From contig CAJUGI010000001.1 in NCBI GenBank assembly GCA_910586065.1, positions 248,001 through 312,000 of the forward strand: a DNA stretch of 64,000 bases, in the 5' to 3' direction. The stretch comes from an uncultured Christensenella sp. (GTDB lineage Bacteria; Bacillota; Clostridia; Christensenellales; Borkfalkiaceae). The translations under genes were made by a program, and so were the position numbers. Positions 7,728-16,547 of the stretch are shown one piece after another. How positions within the stretch are numbered: position 1 is the first letter of the stretch; every line of letters starts with the position of its first letter. The notes beneath the pieces were generated by a model. The model saw only the letters and a program-made list of their open reading frames with translations. It ran no database searches and was not told where the DNA came from.

Positions 7728-9143
7728 ATGAACTACACACAGGCAGTCGGTGAAAAGAGTACGGTAAAACTTACGATTACCTTTACCGAAGAAGAATGGC
7801 AGGACGCAATAAACAAGGCTTATGCAAAAACGCGCGGCAAATATTCCGTGCCCGGTTTCAGAAAGGGCAAGGCGCCCAAACCCGTCCTTGAAAATTATTA
7901 CGGCAAGGGCGTGTTCTTCGACGAAGCGTTCAATTTACTTTACGGCGAACATTACTACGCTATTATCGAAAAAGAAAAGGACAATTTCACCGCAGTCGGC
8001 GAACCGTCGCTTTCCGTCGAGGATATGACCGAAGGCAAGGGAGTAACGCTCTCCGCGGTCGTTCCCGTTAAGCCCGACGTAACAATCGAAGCTTACACAG
8101 GTTTAAAAATCAAAAAGTATGAGTATAATGTTACCGACGCCGATGTGGAAAACGAAGTAAACAAACTTGCCTCCCGCGATGCAAAAGACGTTCCCGTCGA
8201 AGGCAGAGCCTGCAAATCCGGCGACACTGTCAACATCGACTTTTCCGGCAGTGTAAACGGCGAAAAATTTGCTGGCGGAACTGCGGAAGACTACGACCTG
8301 GTACTTGGCAGTCACAGCTTCATCCCCGGTTTCGAAGAGCAGGTCGAGGGTATGAAAATCGGAGAAAACAAGGACATAACCGTAACTTTCCCCGAAGATT
8401 ATCAGGCTGATAACCTCCGCGGCAAGGACGCCGTTTTCGCAATCAAACTCAACAAAATAACCGAAAAGCAGTATCCCGAGCTTACCGACGAATACGTTAA
8501 AAAGCACGCGGGTGTCGAAACGGTTGAAGATTACAAAAACAAAACGCGCGAAAAGCTTCTCAAAAACGCCGAAAACCGCTCTCGCGACGATACCGAAAAC
8601 AGCATCGTCAACGAAATCTGCAAACACGCTGCGGCGGAAATTCCCGACGCCATGTTGGAGAGCGAAATCGACAGAATGGTTCAGGATTTCTCCTACCGTC
8701 TTATGTATCAGGGAATTAAACTCGAAGACTACGTAAAATATATGGGGCAGACAATGTCCGAGTTCCGCGAACAGTTCCGCGAACAGGCTCGTCCCAGAGT
8801 TTTATCCCAGCTCGTAGTCGAAAAAATCGTAAAATCCGAAAACTTCAAAGCGGAAGACGGCGAAATCGACAAAAAGATAGAAGAGCAGGCGCAGTCTGTC
8901 GGCAAAACTTTTGAAGAATACAAAAAGAATATCGACCCCAGACAGCTCGAATATATTTCAAACGATATAATAATAACCAAACTTTTCGACTTCCTGTCAA
9001 AGAATAACGAGCTTTATACCGAAGACGGCGAACCCGCCGCAAAGCCCGCAAAAAAGCCCGCGGCAAAAAAAGCAACGGCTGAAAAAGCGGAAGGAGAACC
9101 CGCAAAAAAGCCTGCGGCTAAAAAAACCACTAAAAAATCCTGA
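7728..9143 (+). CDS. tig: Trigger factor, ribosome-associated chaperone
   Basis: 471 residues; the ATG at 7728 has TTAGGAG upstream. The ribosome-docking signature GFRKGKAPKPVLENYYG lies near residue 45. The FKBP-type peptidyl-prolyl isomerase domain (SGDTVNIDFSGSVNGEKFAGG ... FIPGFEEQVEGMKIGE) is around residues 160-245. A helical C-terminal chaperone domain follows. Unusually, the last 40 residues are a Lys/Ala/Pro-rich tail (AKPAKKPAAKK repeats), probably disordered and possibly nucleic-acid or ribosome binding. It leads the tig-clpP-clpX-lon protein-quality-control block; clpP follows after 21 bp. Confidence 0.95.
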   Translation: MNYTQAVGEKSTVKLTITFTEEEWQDAINKAYAKTRGKYSVPGFRKGKAPKPVLENYYGKGVFFDEAFNLLYGEHYYAIIEKEKDNFTAVGEPSLSVEDMTEGKGVTLSAVVPVKPDVTIEAYTGLKIKKYEYNVTDADVENEVNKLASRDAKDVPVEGRACKSGDTVNIDFSGSVNGEKFAGGTAEDYDLVLGSHSFIPGFEEQVEGMKIGENKDITVTFPEDYQADNLRGKDAVFAIKLNKITEKQYPELTDEYVKKHAGVETVEDYKNKTREKLLKNAENRSRDDTENSIVNEICKHAAAEIPDAMLESEIDRMVQDFSYRLMYQGIKLEDYVKYMGQTMSEFREQFREQARPRVLSQLVVEKIVKSENFKAEDGEIDKKIEEQAQSVGKTFEEYKKNIDPRQLEYISNDIIITKLFDFLSKNNELYTEDGEPAAKPAKKPAAKKATAEKAEGEPAKKPAAKKTTKKS

Positions 9144-9164
9144 AAATTTTAAGGAGGATACCTT

Positions 9165-9761
9165 ATGTTCAACGAAAAAAGCGCGCTCGTACCCTACATT
9201 GTCGAACAGACTTCTCGCGGGGAGCGCTCCTATGACATTTACAGCCGTCTCTTAGAGGACAGAATTATCTTTTTAAGCGGCGAAATCGACGATGCGGTGG
9301 CAAACACCGTTGTAGCTCAGCTCATTTATCTGGAAGCAAAGGACCCCTCCAAAGACATATCGCTCTACATCAACAGCCCCGGCGGCTCTGTTTCCGCAGG
9401 ACTTGCCATATATGATACGATGAACTACATCAAGTGCGATGTTTCCACAATCTGTATAGGTATGGCGGCGTCTATGGGCGCGTTCCTTCTTTCCAGCGGA
9501 CAAAAGGGCAAACGCTATGCGCTCCCCAACAGCGAAATTATGATTCATCAGCCCTTGGGCGGCGCTCAGGGGCAGGCAAGCGACATAAAAATCGCCGCCG
9601 AGCACATCTTGAAAACCCGTCAGAAGCTGAATACGATTCTCGCGCAGAACAGCGGCAGAACGCTTGCCGAAATCGAGCGCGACACCGACCGCGACAATTA
9701 CCTTTCTGCACAGGAAGCGCAAAATTACGGGCTTATCGACAAAGTATTCTTTAAGAGGTAA
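9165..9761 (+). CDS. clpP: ClpP, ATP-dependent protease proteolytic subunit
   Basis: 198 residues; the ATG at 9165 is preceded by AAGGAGGATACC. The serine-protease triad is intact: Ser103 (GMAASMGAF), His128 (MIHQPLGG) and Asp177 (DTDRDNYLSA). The Gly-rich INSPGGSVSAG segment forms the oxyanion/strand region. ClpP forms the tetradecameric chamber that works with the adjacent ClpX. The 80 bp to clpX contain an inverted repeat (9776-9782 with 9805-9811) without a T-run. Confidence 0.96.
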   Translation: MFNEKSALVPYIVEQTSRGERSYDIYSRLLEDRIIFLSGEIDDAVANTVVAQLIYLEAKDPSKDISLYINSPGGSVSAGLAIYDTMNYIKCDVSTICIGMAASMGAFLLSSGQKGKRYALPNSEIMIHQPLGGAQGQASDIKIAAEHILKTRQKLNTILAQNSGRTLAEIERDTDRDNYLSAQEAQNYGLIDKVFFKR

Positions 9762-9841
9762 CCGCATATAAGTTCGGCGCGGCTTATAATTTTTAAATAC
9801 TTTACCGCGCCCATTACATAACTAAATCGAGGTAACTTTTT

Positions 9842-11068
9842 TTGAAGGAGCAAAATTATTGTTCATTCTGCGGCAAGGCAGAAGAATTTACTAAAAAATT
9901 AATAAGAGGAAAATCCAACGGCGCATATATCTGCGACGAGTGTATAGAAATCTGCGCGGATATGTTGCGCGACATCGACGAAACTGGCATTGAACCCGTC
10001 CCCCTTAAAACGCCCGCCGAAATTAAGAACGAGCTTGACAACTTCATTGTAGGTCAGCACGAGGCTAAACGCGTTTTATCCGTTGCGGTATACAACCATT
10101 ACAAGCGTATCAACCACCTTGCGGAAAACAAGGGCGATACGGGAGTAGAGATTGAAAAGAGCAACATTCTTTTGCTAGGGCCAACGGGTTGCGGCAAAAC
10201 CCTGCTTGCACGAACGCTTGCAAAAATTCTCAACGTTCCCTTTGCAAGTTCCGACGCAACCACGCTCACCGAAGCGGGTTACGTCGGCGAAGACGTTGAA
10301 AACATTCTTTTAAAACTCATCCAGAACGCCGATTACGACATCGAGCGCGCGCAGCGCGGTATAATTTACATCGACGAAATCGACAAAATCGCAAGAAAGG
10401 GCGAAAACGTTTCAATCACCCGCGACGTTTCGGGCGAGGGCGTTCAGCAGGCGCTTTTAAAAATAATCGAAAGCACCGTTGCAAACGTTCCCCCGCAGGG
10501 CGGCAGAAAGCATCCCCAGCAGGAGTGTCTCCGCATAGATACGACCAACATCTTATTCATCTGCGGCGGCGCCTTCGTCGGGCTTGACAAAATCGTACAA
10601 AAGCGCAGGGACAACACGTCTCTCGGTTTCGGCGGCAGCGTAAAGCAGACCGAAGAAAACGTTTACGAAATGCTTTCCGACGTCAAACCTCAGGATTTAA
10701 CGAAATTCGGCTTAATCCCCGAATTTGTCGGCAGAATCCCCATCGTCGTAAGTCTGCATCCCCTCGACGAGGCGGCTCTGGTAAATATTTTAACCGAACC
10801 TAAAAACGCCATTATCAAGCAATATCAAAAGCTTATCGAAATGGACGGCGTAAAACTTACGGTAGAGGACGGCGCTGTGCGCGAAATCGCAAATACGGCA
10901 ATCCGCTTAAAAACGGGCGCAAGAGGATTAAGAACTATAATCGAAAGTTTTATGACCTCCGTTATGTATAAAATTCCCTCCGAAAAGAACGTAAAAGAGG
11001 TAATCGTAACAAAAGAGTGCGTAACCGACAGGGCGGAACCCAAAATAATCTATAAAGAAACGGCTTAA
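9842..11068 (+). CDS. clpX: ClpX, AAA+ unfoldase for ClpP
   Basis: 408 residues. The start is TTG at 9842, with GAGG 9 nt upstream; no ATG is suitably placed before the zinc domain. The N-terminal C4 zinc domain (CSFCGK ... CDECIEIC) starts at residue 6. Walker A is GPTGCGKT, Walker B IIYIDEIDKIA, pore loop EAGYVGED, and sensor/arginine motifs are present (GGRKHP, GLIPEFVGRIP). ClpX recognises tagged substrates and feeds them to ClpP. The TTG start may keep its level below that of ClpP. Confidence 0.95.
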   Translation: MKEQNYCSFCGKAEEFTKKLIRGKSNGAYICDECIEICADMLRDIDETGIEPVPLKTPAEIKNELDNFIVGQHEAKRVLSVAVYNHYKRINHLAENKGDTGVEIEKSNILLLGPTGCGKTLLARTLAKILNVPFASSDATTLTEAGYVGEDVENILLKLIQNADYDIERAQRGIIYIDEIDKIARKGENVSITRDVSGEGVQQALLKIIESTVANVPPQGGRKHPQQECLRIDTTNILFICGGAFVGLDKIVQKRRDNTSLGFGGSVKQTEENVYEMLSDVKPQDLTKFGLIPEFVGRIPIVVSLHPLDEAALVNILTEPKNAIIKQYQKLIEMDGVKLTVEDGAVREIANTAIRLKTGARGLRTIIESFMTSVMYKIPSEKNVKEVIVTKECVTDRAEPKIIYKETA

Positions 11069-11096
11069 AAAAGCGGACAATTAAAACTGTTTTATT

Positions 11097-11127
11097 CGCG
11101 CAATTTCATAAGGGAATTGCGCGTTTT
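11097..11127 (+). terminator. Hairpin with short T-run between clpX and lon
   Basis: An 11-bp stem (11097-11107 with 11113-11123, one G-U pair) with loop ATAAG is followed by TTTT. It sits 29 bp after the clpX stop and 22 bp before the lon start, so it may only partly terminate or may attenuate transcription into lon. Confidence 0.55.
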
Positions 11128-11149
11128 GGTAAAAACGGAAGAGGTAAAA

Positions 11150-13459
11150 ATGGCAAGAACTACATCACAGTCGCTGCCTTTGGTGGCGCTGAGAGGGCGT
11201 GTAATATTTCCCTCTGCAACAGTAAGCTTCGACGTGGGCAGGCTTTCCTCGCTCACTGCGGTTAAAAGCGCGACGGACGGCGATTCGCGCCTTTTCGTCG
11301 TTACGCAAAAGGATGCGGATAAAAACGAAATAACTCCCGCCGACGTTTACGACGTCGGCACGGTAGTGCGCTTAAAACAGGTTACCCGTCTCCCCGGAAA
11401 CAATATAAGAATAACGGTGGAGGGTCTTTTCCGCGCCGCCGCAAGAAGCATAGAAGAAGCCGAGCATATGCTCGTTGCCGAAGTTGACGAAATCAAAACG
11501 GTTCACGGCGAAAAATCGCTCGAAGAAGCGTATTTCAGAACTGCAAAAGATATAATGCACGAAATCTCGCAGGGCGAAACCCGCATTTCCAAGGACGTCG
11601 TTGCCGCTTTGGAACGTTGCACCGACCCCGACGAATTCGTCAACCTCGCGGCAAACAGCATAAAATGCAAGCTGGAAACCAAGCAGCAGCTTTTAGAAAA
11701 CCCCCGCCTTATCGAAAGGTTGAGGGATTTGGACAAGGTTTTAAACGAAGAGCTTGAAATTATGCGTTTAGAGCGCAAAATCAACAATATGGTGCGCGCC
11801 GGCATAGATAAAAACCAAAAGGAATATTACCTCAGAGAGCAGTTAAAGGCAATCCATACCGAACTCGGCGACGACGAGGAGGAGCGCGACGAGCTTGAAA
11901 GAAAAATAAAAGAAAAGCATATGCCGCAGGAAGTAGAGGAAAAAGCTTTAAAAGAGCTTTCCCGCATGTCTAAAATGCAGACTTCCTCTCCCGATTACAA
12001 TGTTTTAAGAATGTATCTCGACTGGCTTTTGGATATCCCCTGGACTGAAAAAACCGAGGATACCGAAAACTTAAAGGACGCGGTTAAAATTTTAAACGAG
12101 GACCACTACGGGCTTGAAAAAATAAAGGAAAGAATAACCGAATATCTCGCCGTGTTAAAGCTCACAAACGGGCTTAACGCGCCCATACTGTGCCTTGTAG
12201 GGCCTCCCGGAGTCGGCAAAACTTCAATCGCAAGCTCGGTTGCGCGCGCCCTCGGCAGAAAGTTCGTAAGAATGAGCCTTGGCGGCGTAAAGGACGAAAG
12301 CGAAATCCGCGGACACAGAAAAACCTATATCGGCGCGCTCCCCGGCAGAATTATCGCGGGCATGAAAAACGCCGGCTCCGTAAACCCCGTTTTCCTTCTG
12401 GACGAGGTGGACAAGCTCTCTTCGGATATGCGCGGCGACCCCGCCAGCGCCCTTTTAGAGGTTTTGGACCCCGCCCAAAATTCAACCTACCGCGACAGAT
12501 ATCTCGAAGTGCCTTACGATTTAAGCAAGGTTTTGTTCATAACCACCGCCAACGAGCTTTCAACCATTCCCCGTCCGCTTTTGGACAGAATGGAGGTTAT
12601 CGAGCTTTCGGGCTATACCGAGGTTGAAAAGCGCGAAATAGCAAAGCGTTATCTGGTTCCCAGAAAGAGCGCCGCAAACGGTCTTAAAGAGGGAGAAATA
12701 ACCTTCGACGACGCGGCTATCGACGAAATTATTTCCGGCTACACCTTAGAAGCTGGCGTGAGAAATTTAGAGCGCGAAATCGACGCGGTTTGCCGCAAGG
12801 TTGCGGTTAAACGCGCCGAAGGCGAAAGTAAAAGCGCAAAAATAACCGCAAAAAAAGTAACCGAACTTCTCGGTGCAAGGCGCTACGACAGAGATAACGC
12901 CTTGGACGGCGACGAGGTCGGCGCGGCAACGGGCTTGGCCTGGACGGCAGTCGGCGGCACTACGCTCACAATCGAAGTTTCGGCAATGCACGGCAAGGGC
13001 GATATTCTCCTTACGGGCAAGCTGGGCGACGTAATGAAGGAGAGCGCCCGCGCCGCAATAAGCTACATCCGCTCGCACAGCCAAAGCTACGGCATCGAAA
13101 ACGAGGCGTTCGAAAAAACCGACGTGCACATTCACGTGCCCGAGGGCGCAACACCCAAGGACGGACCCAGCGCGGGCATAACTATGGCTACTGCAATACT
13201 TTCGGCGTTCACTAAAAAACCGGTCAAAAAATCGGTTGCAATGACTGGCGAAATAACACTCCGCGGCAAGGTTCTGCCCATTGGCGGGCTTAAAGAAAAG
13301 GCGCTTGCCGCCTACCGCATAGGCGTTAAGGACGTAATTATTCCCGCCGAAAACAAAAAGGATTTGGAAGAAATTCCCGCGCCCGTCCGCGAAAAACTCA
13401 ATTTTATTCCCGTAACCGACGTTTCCGCGGTTTTCAAAACAGCTATAATAGGCATTTAA
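11150..13459 (+). CDS. lon: Lon protease (LonA type)
   Basis: 769 residues from the ATG at 11150, which has GGAAGAGG upstream. A TTG 33 bp earlier lies in the hairpin and is rejected as the start. The N-terminal substrate domain (SLPLVALRGRVIFPSATVSF) is followed by a coiled coil and the AAA+ module (Walker A GPPGVGKTS, Walker B VFLLDEVDKL). The C-terminal protease domain has catalytic Ser in PKDGPSAGITMATA and Lys in GGLKEKALAAYR. Lon degrades misfolded and regulatory proteins in the cytoplasm. A broken gene begins directly at its stop codon (TAAGTG). Confidence 0.95.
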   Translation: MARTTSQSLPLVALRGRVIFPSATVSFDVGRLSSLTAVKSATDGDSRLFVVTQKDADKNEITPADVYDVGTVVRLKQVTRLPGNNIRITVEGLFRAAARSIEEAEHMLVAEVDEIKTVHGEKSLEEAYFRTAKDIMHEISQGETRISKDVVAALERCTDPDEFVNLAANSIKCKLETKQQLLENPRLIERLRDLDKVLNEELEIMRLERKINNMVRAGIDKNQKEYYLREQLKAIHTELGDDEEERDELERKIKEKHMPQEVEEKALKELSRMSKMQTSSPDYNVLRMYLDWLLDIPWTEKTEDTENLKDAVKILNEDHYGLEKIKERITEYLAVLKLTNGLNAPILCLVGPPGVGKTSIASSVARALGRKFVRMSLGGVKDESEIRGHRKTYIGALPGRIIAGMKNAGSVNPVFLLDEVDKLSSDMRGDPASALLEVLDPAQNSTYRDRYLEVPYDLSKVLFITTANELSTIPRPLLDRMEVIELSGYTEVEKREIAKRYLVPRKSAANGLKEGEITFDDAAIDEIISGYTLEAGVRNLEREIDAVCRKVAVKRAEGESKSAKITAKKVTELLGARRYDRDNALDGDEVGAATGLAWTAVGGTTLTIEVSAMHGKGDILLTGKLGDVMKESARAAISYIRSHSQSYGIENEAFEKTDVHIHVPEGATPKDGPSAGITMATAILSAFTKKPVKKSVAMTGEITLRGKVLPIGGLKEKALAAYRIGVKDVIIPAENKKDLEEIPAPVREKLNFIPVTDVSAVFKTAIIGI

Positions 13460-13903
13460 GTGAAAAAGAAAAAGCTTTTTTATGGTCCGTTGGGTTGAGT
13501 CGGTTCAGCCGGACTGATTATCGGTGCGGGGCTTTTGGCGTTTTCGTTCTGGTTTCTTTCAACCACGGTGTTAAAGGATATCGGTTACGTCCGCACGGAG
13601 GCGACCGTCGTAGACTTTGAAGAAAGGCGCGACTATATCGGCGGCTCTTACCGCCACGTTTATACCGAAGTTGTGGAATAAGAAGTCGACGGCAAAACGT
13701 ACAGAACGAATAATACATTATATTCAAACTTTCCGCCCGATAGCGTAGGTAGCAAAATGACCGTTTGCTACGACCCCGAAAACCCGCAGGAATGCTTTTT
13801 TCCTTCGTCAAACTATTCGTTCGTGCCGGTTTCCTTCGTTTTAACGTTCGGCTTTTTGGCGGCGGGAATTTATTTGATATGTCTTGACGTAAAGGAAAAA
13901 AGA
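13460..13903 (+). pseudogene. Broken DUF3592-like membrane protein gene
   Basis: From a GTG at 13460 one frame encodes a coherent small membrane protein. It has a Lys-rich start, a membrane helix (GLIIGAGLLAFSFWFLSTTV), the extracytoplasmic core TEATVVDFEERRDYIGGSYRHVYTEVVE, then DGKTYRTNN, VTVCYDPENPQEC-type residues and a second membrane helix. This is the layout of DUF3592 proteins. Two in-frame stops break it: TGA at 13496-13498, where Gly-Trp would fit, and TAA at 13679-13681, where Tyr would fit. There is no stop at the natural end, so the frame continues straight into engB. I infer an inactivated gene in the lon-engB interval. Confidence 0.75.
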
Positions 13904-14503
13904 ATGAATAAATACGCAAACGCAAAATTTATTACGAGCGCCGCAGGTCCGCAGCAGTTTTTAAAGACGGATAAGCCCGTAATAGCCGTAAGCGGCAGGT
14001 CAAACGTGGGCAAATCAAGCTTTATCAACCTTCTTGCGGGGCGCAAACAGCTTGCAAGGGTTTCAAAGGAGCCGGGGCGCACCCGTCTTATCAATTACTT
14101 TGATTACGGCGGCTTTATCCTTGCCGACCTCCCCGGTTACGGCTACGCAAAGGTCAGCAAGGAAGAAAAATTAAAATGGGCGCGTCTTTTGGACGAATTT
14201 TTTGCCGAAGAGGGGCACATATGCCACGTTTTGGCGCTTGTCGACTGCCGTCACGAGCCCACCGCCGACGATATTCAGATGGTGGAGTTTCTCTATTCAA
14301 AAATAATCCCCTTTACGGTTATCGCCACCAAGGCGGACAAAATTTCCAAAGCCGAAGGGGCGCGCAGCAAAATAAGAATAGCCGCCGCTTTAAAGTGCGG
14401 AGCGGACGACGTGATTGTAACTTCGTCGCAAAAGCGCACGGGGCTTGAAAGCGTAATCAAAAGAATACAAAACGTAATTACATACGGAGAAGAAAATGCC
14501 TGA
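13904..14503 (+). CDS. ysxC: EngB/YsxC (YihA) ribosome-biogenesis GTPase
   Basis: 199 residues from the ATG at 13904, with AAGGA 6 nt upstream. The typical EngB N-terminus (NAKFITSAAGPQQFLKTDKPVIAVSGRSNVGKSS) supports this start over an in-frame extension into the broken upstream gene. G1 is GRSNVGKS, G3 DLPGYGYAK, G4 TKAD and G5 near TSSQKRTGL. EngB acts in 50S subunit assembly. The lon-engB order is common in Firmicutes. The end overlaps the next gene by 8 bp (ATGCCTGA), implying translational coupling. Confidence 0.93.
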   Translation: MNKYANAKFITSAAGPQQFLKTDKPVIAVSGRSNVGKSSFINLLAGRKQLARVSKEPGRTRLINYFDYGGFILADLPGYGYAKVSKEEKLKWARLLDEFFAEEGHICHVLALVDCRHEPTADDIQMVEFLYSKIIPFTVIATKADKISKAEGARSKIRIAAALKCGADDVIVTSSQKRTGLESVIKRIQNVITYGEENA

Positions 14504-15218
14504 ATTTTTAAAAACCCCGGCGGGGCACGCATTACTCGGCGTAATAATCGCGGTGGTGCTCATAATTTTTATAGACCTCAATTACAAGTTCTTCATGAAG
14601 GCGGTTTTAGACTTTTTCTTTGCGCTTATTATAGCGGCAATCCTCTTATTCCCGCTTATTATTCCCCTTTCGATAATCTCTAAGGTAAGGGCGGGGCAAA
14701 CGTACGAAAGTACGCCGTATATGGGGGTTAAAGGAAAAATAATCCGCCTTAAAACCTTTGCCGGCGTAAAGTGCGGCTTAAAATATATTCCACGGCTTTT
14801 CGATATTATGGCAGGCAAACTCAGTTTTGTCGGCGTAAAACTCTTAAACGTTTCCGACGGCGCTTTAATTGACGACGATTATCTTTCGCGTTTCAACGCC
14901 CGCCCCGGGCTCGTGTGCCATTTATCGCTTAAAGGCGACGAAGGTTTAACTTACGAAGAGATGTTCGCCTTGGACGAACGCTACGCAAAAAAGCGCGAAC
15001 TGTTCACCGACTTATTCGTTTTATTAAAATCCGCCGTTTTAAAAATCCGCGGCGAAGGCAAAAGTTATTTTGGCGAAGCCGCAAAAATGAGCTACGGCGA
15101 AGCGCTGTTAGTCCGCGGCGAAATCAGTAAAGAAGATTTTGAGCAGGCGAAGGAATACGGCAACGACGCCGTTGCCGAAGCGGACAAAACGACGGATTTC
15201 CGTAAAAAACGCATATAA
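14496..15218 (+). CDS. Bacterial sugar-transferase (PglC/WcaJ-like) homolog lacking the catalytic Asp-Glu
   Basis: 240 residues with two N-terminal hydrophobic segments (HALLGVIIAVVLIIFIDL; LDFFFALIIAAILLFPLIIPLSII) and a cytoplasmic domain matching polyprenyl-phosphate sugar-1-phosphate transferases (PF02397). The order is G-K-I-I-R-L-KTFAG, LKYIPRLFDIMAGKLSFVGVKLL, FNARPGLVCHLSLKGDEGLTYEEMFALDERYA. Family members have D-E-x-P-Q-L and GDMSLVGPRP here; this protein has K-Y-I-P-R-L and GKLSFVGVKLL, so the Asp-Glu dyad is gone. It may be inactive, a binding protein, or have changed function. It is coupled to engB. Confidence 0.7.
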   Translation: MPEFLKTPAGHALLGVIIAVVLIIFIDLNYKFFMKAVLDFFFALIIAAILLFPLIIPLSIISKVRAGQTYESTPYMGVKGKIIRLKTFAGVKCGLKYIPRLFDIMAGKLSFVGVKLLNVSDGALIDDDYLSRFNARPGLVCHLSLKGDEGLTYEEMFALDERYAKKRELFTDLFVLLKSAVLKIRGEGKSYFGEAAKMSYGEALLVRGEISKEDFEQAKEYGNDAVAEADKTTDFRKKRI

Positions 15219-15362
15219 GCTGCGCATAACTTTGTTGCGCTGCGGCAAATTTCAGTCAATTACGCTTAGTAAGCTCCTTCATGTTTTGCTCGCGAGTCTC
15301 GTTCTGCCTGCTTCTCTGCGTTTTAGGGGTTGCGTAATCGCTCCCGCAATTAGCTCTACAAT
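15211..15362 (+). repeat. Long copy of a dispersed intergenic repeat
   Basis: It starts across the stop codon of the preceding gene with GCATATAAGCTGCGCATAAC, continues TTTGTTGCGCTGCGGCAA, and ends near CCCGCAATTA. It aligns along about 140 bp with the copy at 27061-27205 (shared blocks CATAACTTTGTTGCGCTG, CTCCTTCA, TCTCGTT, GTAATCG, CCGCAATTA). Shorter relatives occur at 17487-17572 and, as short starts only, after other stops. Confidence 0.8.
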
Positions 15363-15383
15363 AAATAATTTAAGGTAAATAAT

Positions 15384-16535
15384 ATGTCGAAGTGGGTAAC
15401 CTTTTGGGGCAACGCAACTTCTGTTGCCGACCGCCGACCCGAAACGTACGCAAAAAACTTAACCTTGCGATATCCTATAAATTGCCCTTTCGGCGGCAAT
15501 ACATTAAGGCTTCACTTTTCCAACTTCTGCGGAACGGAGCCGGTAACCTTGTCGCAAGTCACGGTTGCCCCCACAATATCCCGCCGCGAAATCAATTTAA
15601 AGGACGCGGCTTTGGTCACTTTCGCCGGTAATGAAAGCGTAACTATCCCAGCGGGCGAAGAAATTTTTTCGGATGAAATCAGTTTCCGCGTAAAGCCCCT
15701 CGGCACGGTTTCCGTAAGTATCTATTTAAAGGACTTCACTCAAATGCGCTCGGCGGTGGTAATAACCGGTCCGCTTTCGGGCGGTTTTTATTCCGTCGGC
15801 AATCAAACGCTTACCTCGGTTCTGCCTTTAAACGAAACGCGCACCACGCAAACTTACTACTTTTTTACTGGCGCCGACGTGTTTACAGAAGATAACAATC
15901 GCGCGGTAATCTGCTACGGTGATTCCATAACTTCCCAAAACTGGCCTGATGAATTACAGCTTTTATGCAACGCCGACCCCTACAACCAAACGGCAATAAT
16001 CCGCCGCGCGGCAAGCGGCACGCGGGTTTTGCGCGAGTACAGCTGTATCACCTACGAAAGTTACGGGCTCTGCGGCAAACGTCGTTTCGAGCGCGAAATT
16101 TCCACCGTGAGCGGCGCGGTCGCCGTCATAATCCAGCAGGGAATAAACGACGTAATCCACCCCGTAGGCACGGAAGTAAATCCTTTCCGCCCCATGTCGG
16201 ATTTACCGACGGCACAGGAGTTGGAAAACGGTTTAAAGTTTTATCTCGACGTGGCGAAAAAGCATAATTTAAAAACTTTCGTCGGCACGCTTCTGCCAAT
16301 TTTCGGTTGGCGCACTTACGCGCCTTTCCGCGAAGATTTAAAAGAAGAAATAAACGCGTGGCTCCGCGGCAGTTGCGGAGCGGACGGTTTAATCGACTTC
16401 GACAAGGCTTTGCGCTCCGAAAAAGACGCGCGCGCCTTCAAACAGGGTTTTGACAGCGGCGACCATCTGCACCCGAGCGAGTCCGCCTACAAACAAATGG
16501 CTTTAACCGCCTTCGATAAAATAAAATTTATATAA
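15384..16535 (+). CDS. SGNH/GDSL-family hydrolase
   Basis: 383 residues; the ATG at 15384 has TAAGG 8 nt upstream. The first 170 residues form a beta-rich domain (TLRLHFSNFCGTEPVTLSQVTV ... SVSIYLKD). The catalytic SGNH domain has block I YGDSITSQN (nucleophile Ser), an ASGTR block, block III QGINDV (Asn) and block V DHLHPS (Asp-His dyad). Such enzymes remove acyl, often acetyl, groups from carbohydrates or lipids. There is no signal peptide, so it should act in the cytoplasm. It opens a run of three alpha/beta hydrolases, with the next gene 12 bp away. Confidence 0.85.
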   Translation: MSKWVTFWGNATSVADRRPETYAKNLTLRYPINCPFGGNTLRLHFSNFCGTEPVTLSQVTVAPTISRREINLKDAALVTFAGNESVTIPAGEEIFSDEISFRVKPLGTVSVSIYLKDFTQMRSAVVITGPLSGGFYSVGNQTLTSVLPLNETRTTQTYYFFTGADVFTEDNNRAVICYGDSITSQNWPDELQLLCNADPYNQTAIIRRAASGTRVLREYSCITYESYGLCGKRRFEREISTVSGAVAVIIQQGINDVIHPVGTEVNPFRPMSDLPTAQELENGLKFYLDVAKKHNLKTFVGTLLPIFGWRTYAPFREDLKEEINAWLRGSCGADGLIDFDKALRSEKDARAFKQGFDSGDHLHPSESAYKQMALTAFDKIKFI

Positions 16536-16547
16536 ACGAGGTTAAAA

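Noticed and set aside
13460..13903. TGA read as tryptophan (recoding) in the DUF3592-like gene
   Set aside because: A TAA stop also interrupts the same frame, and neighbouring genes use TGA as a true stop (for example engB and trmR).
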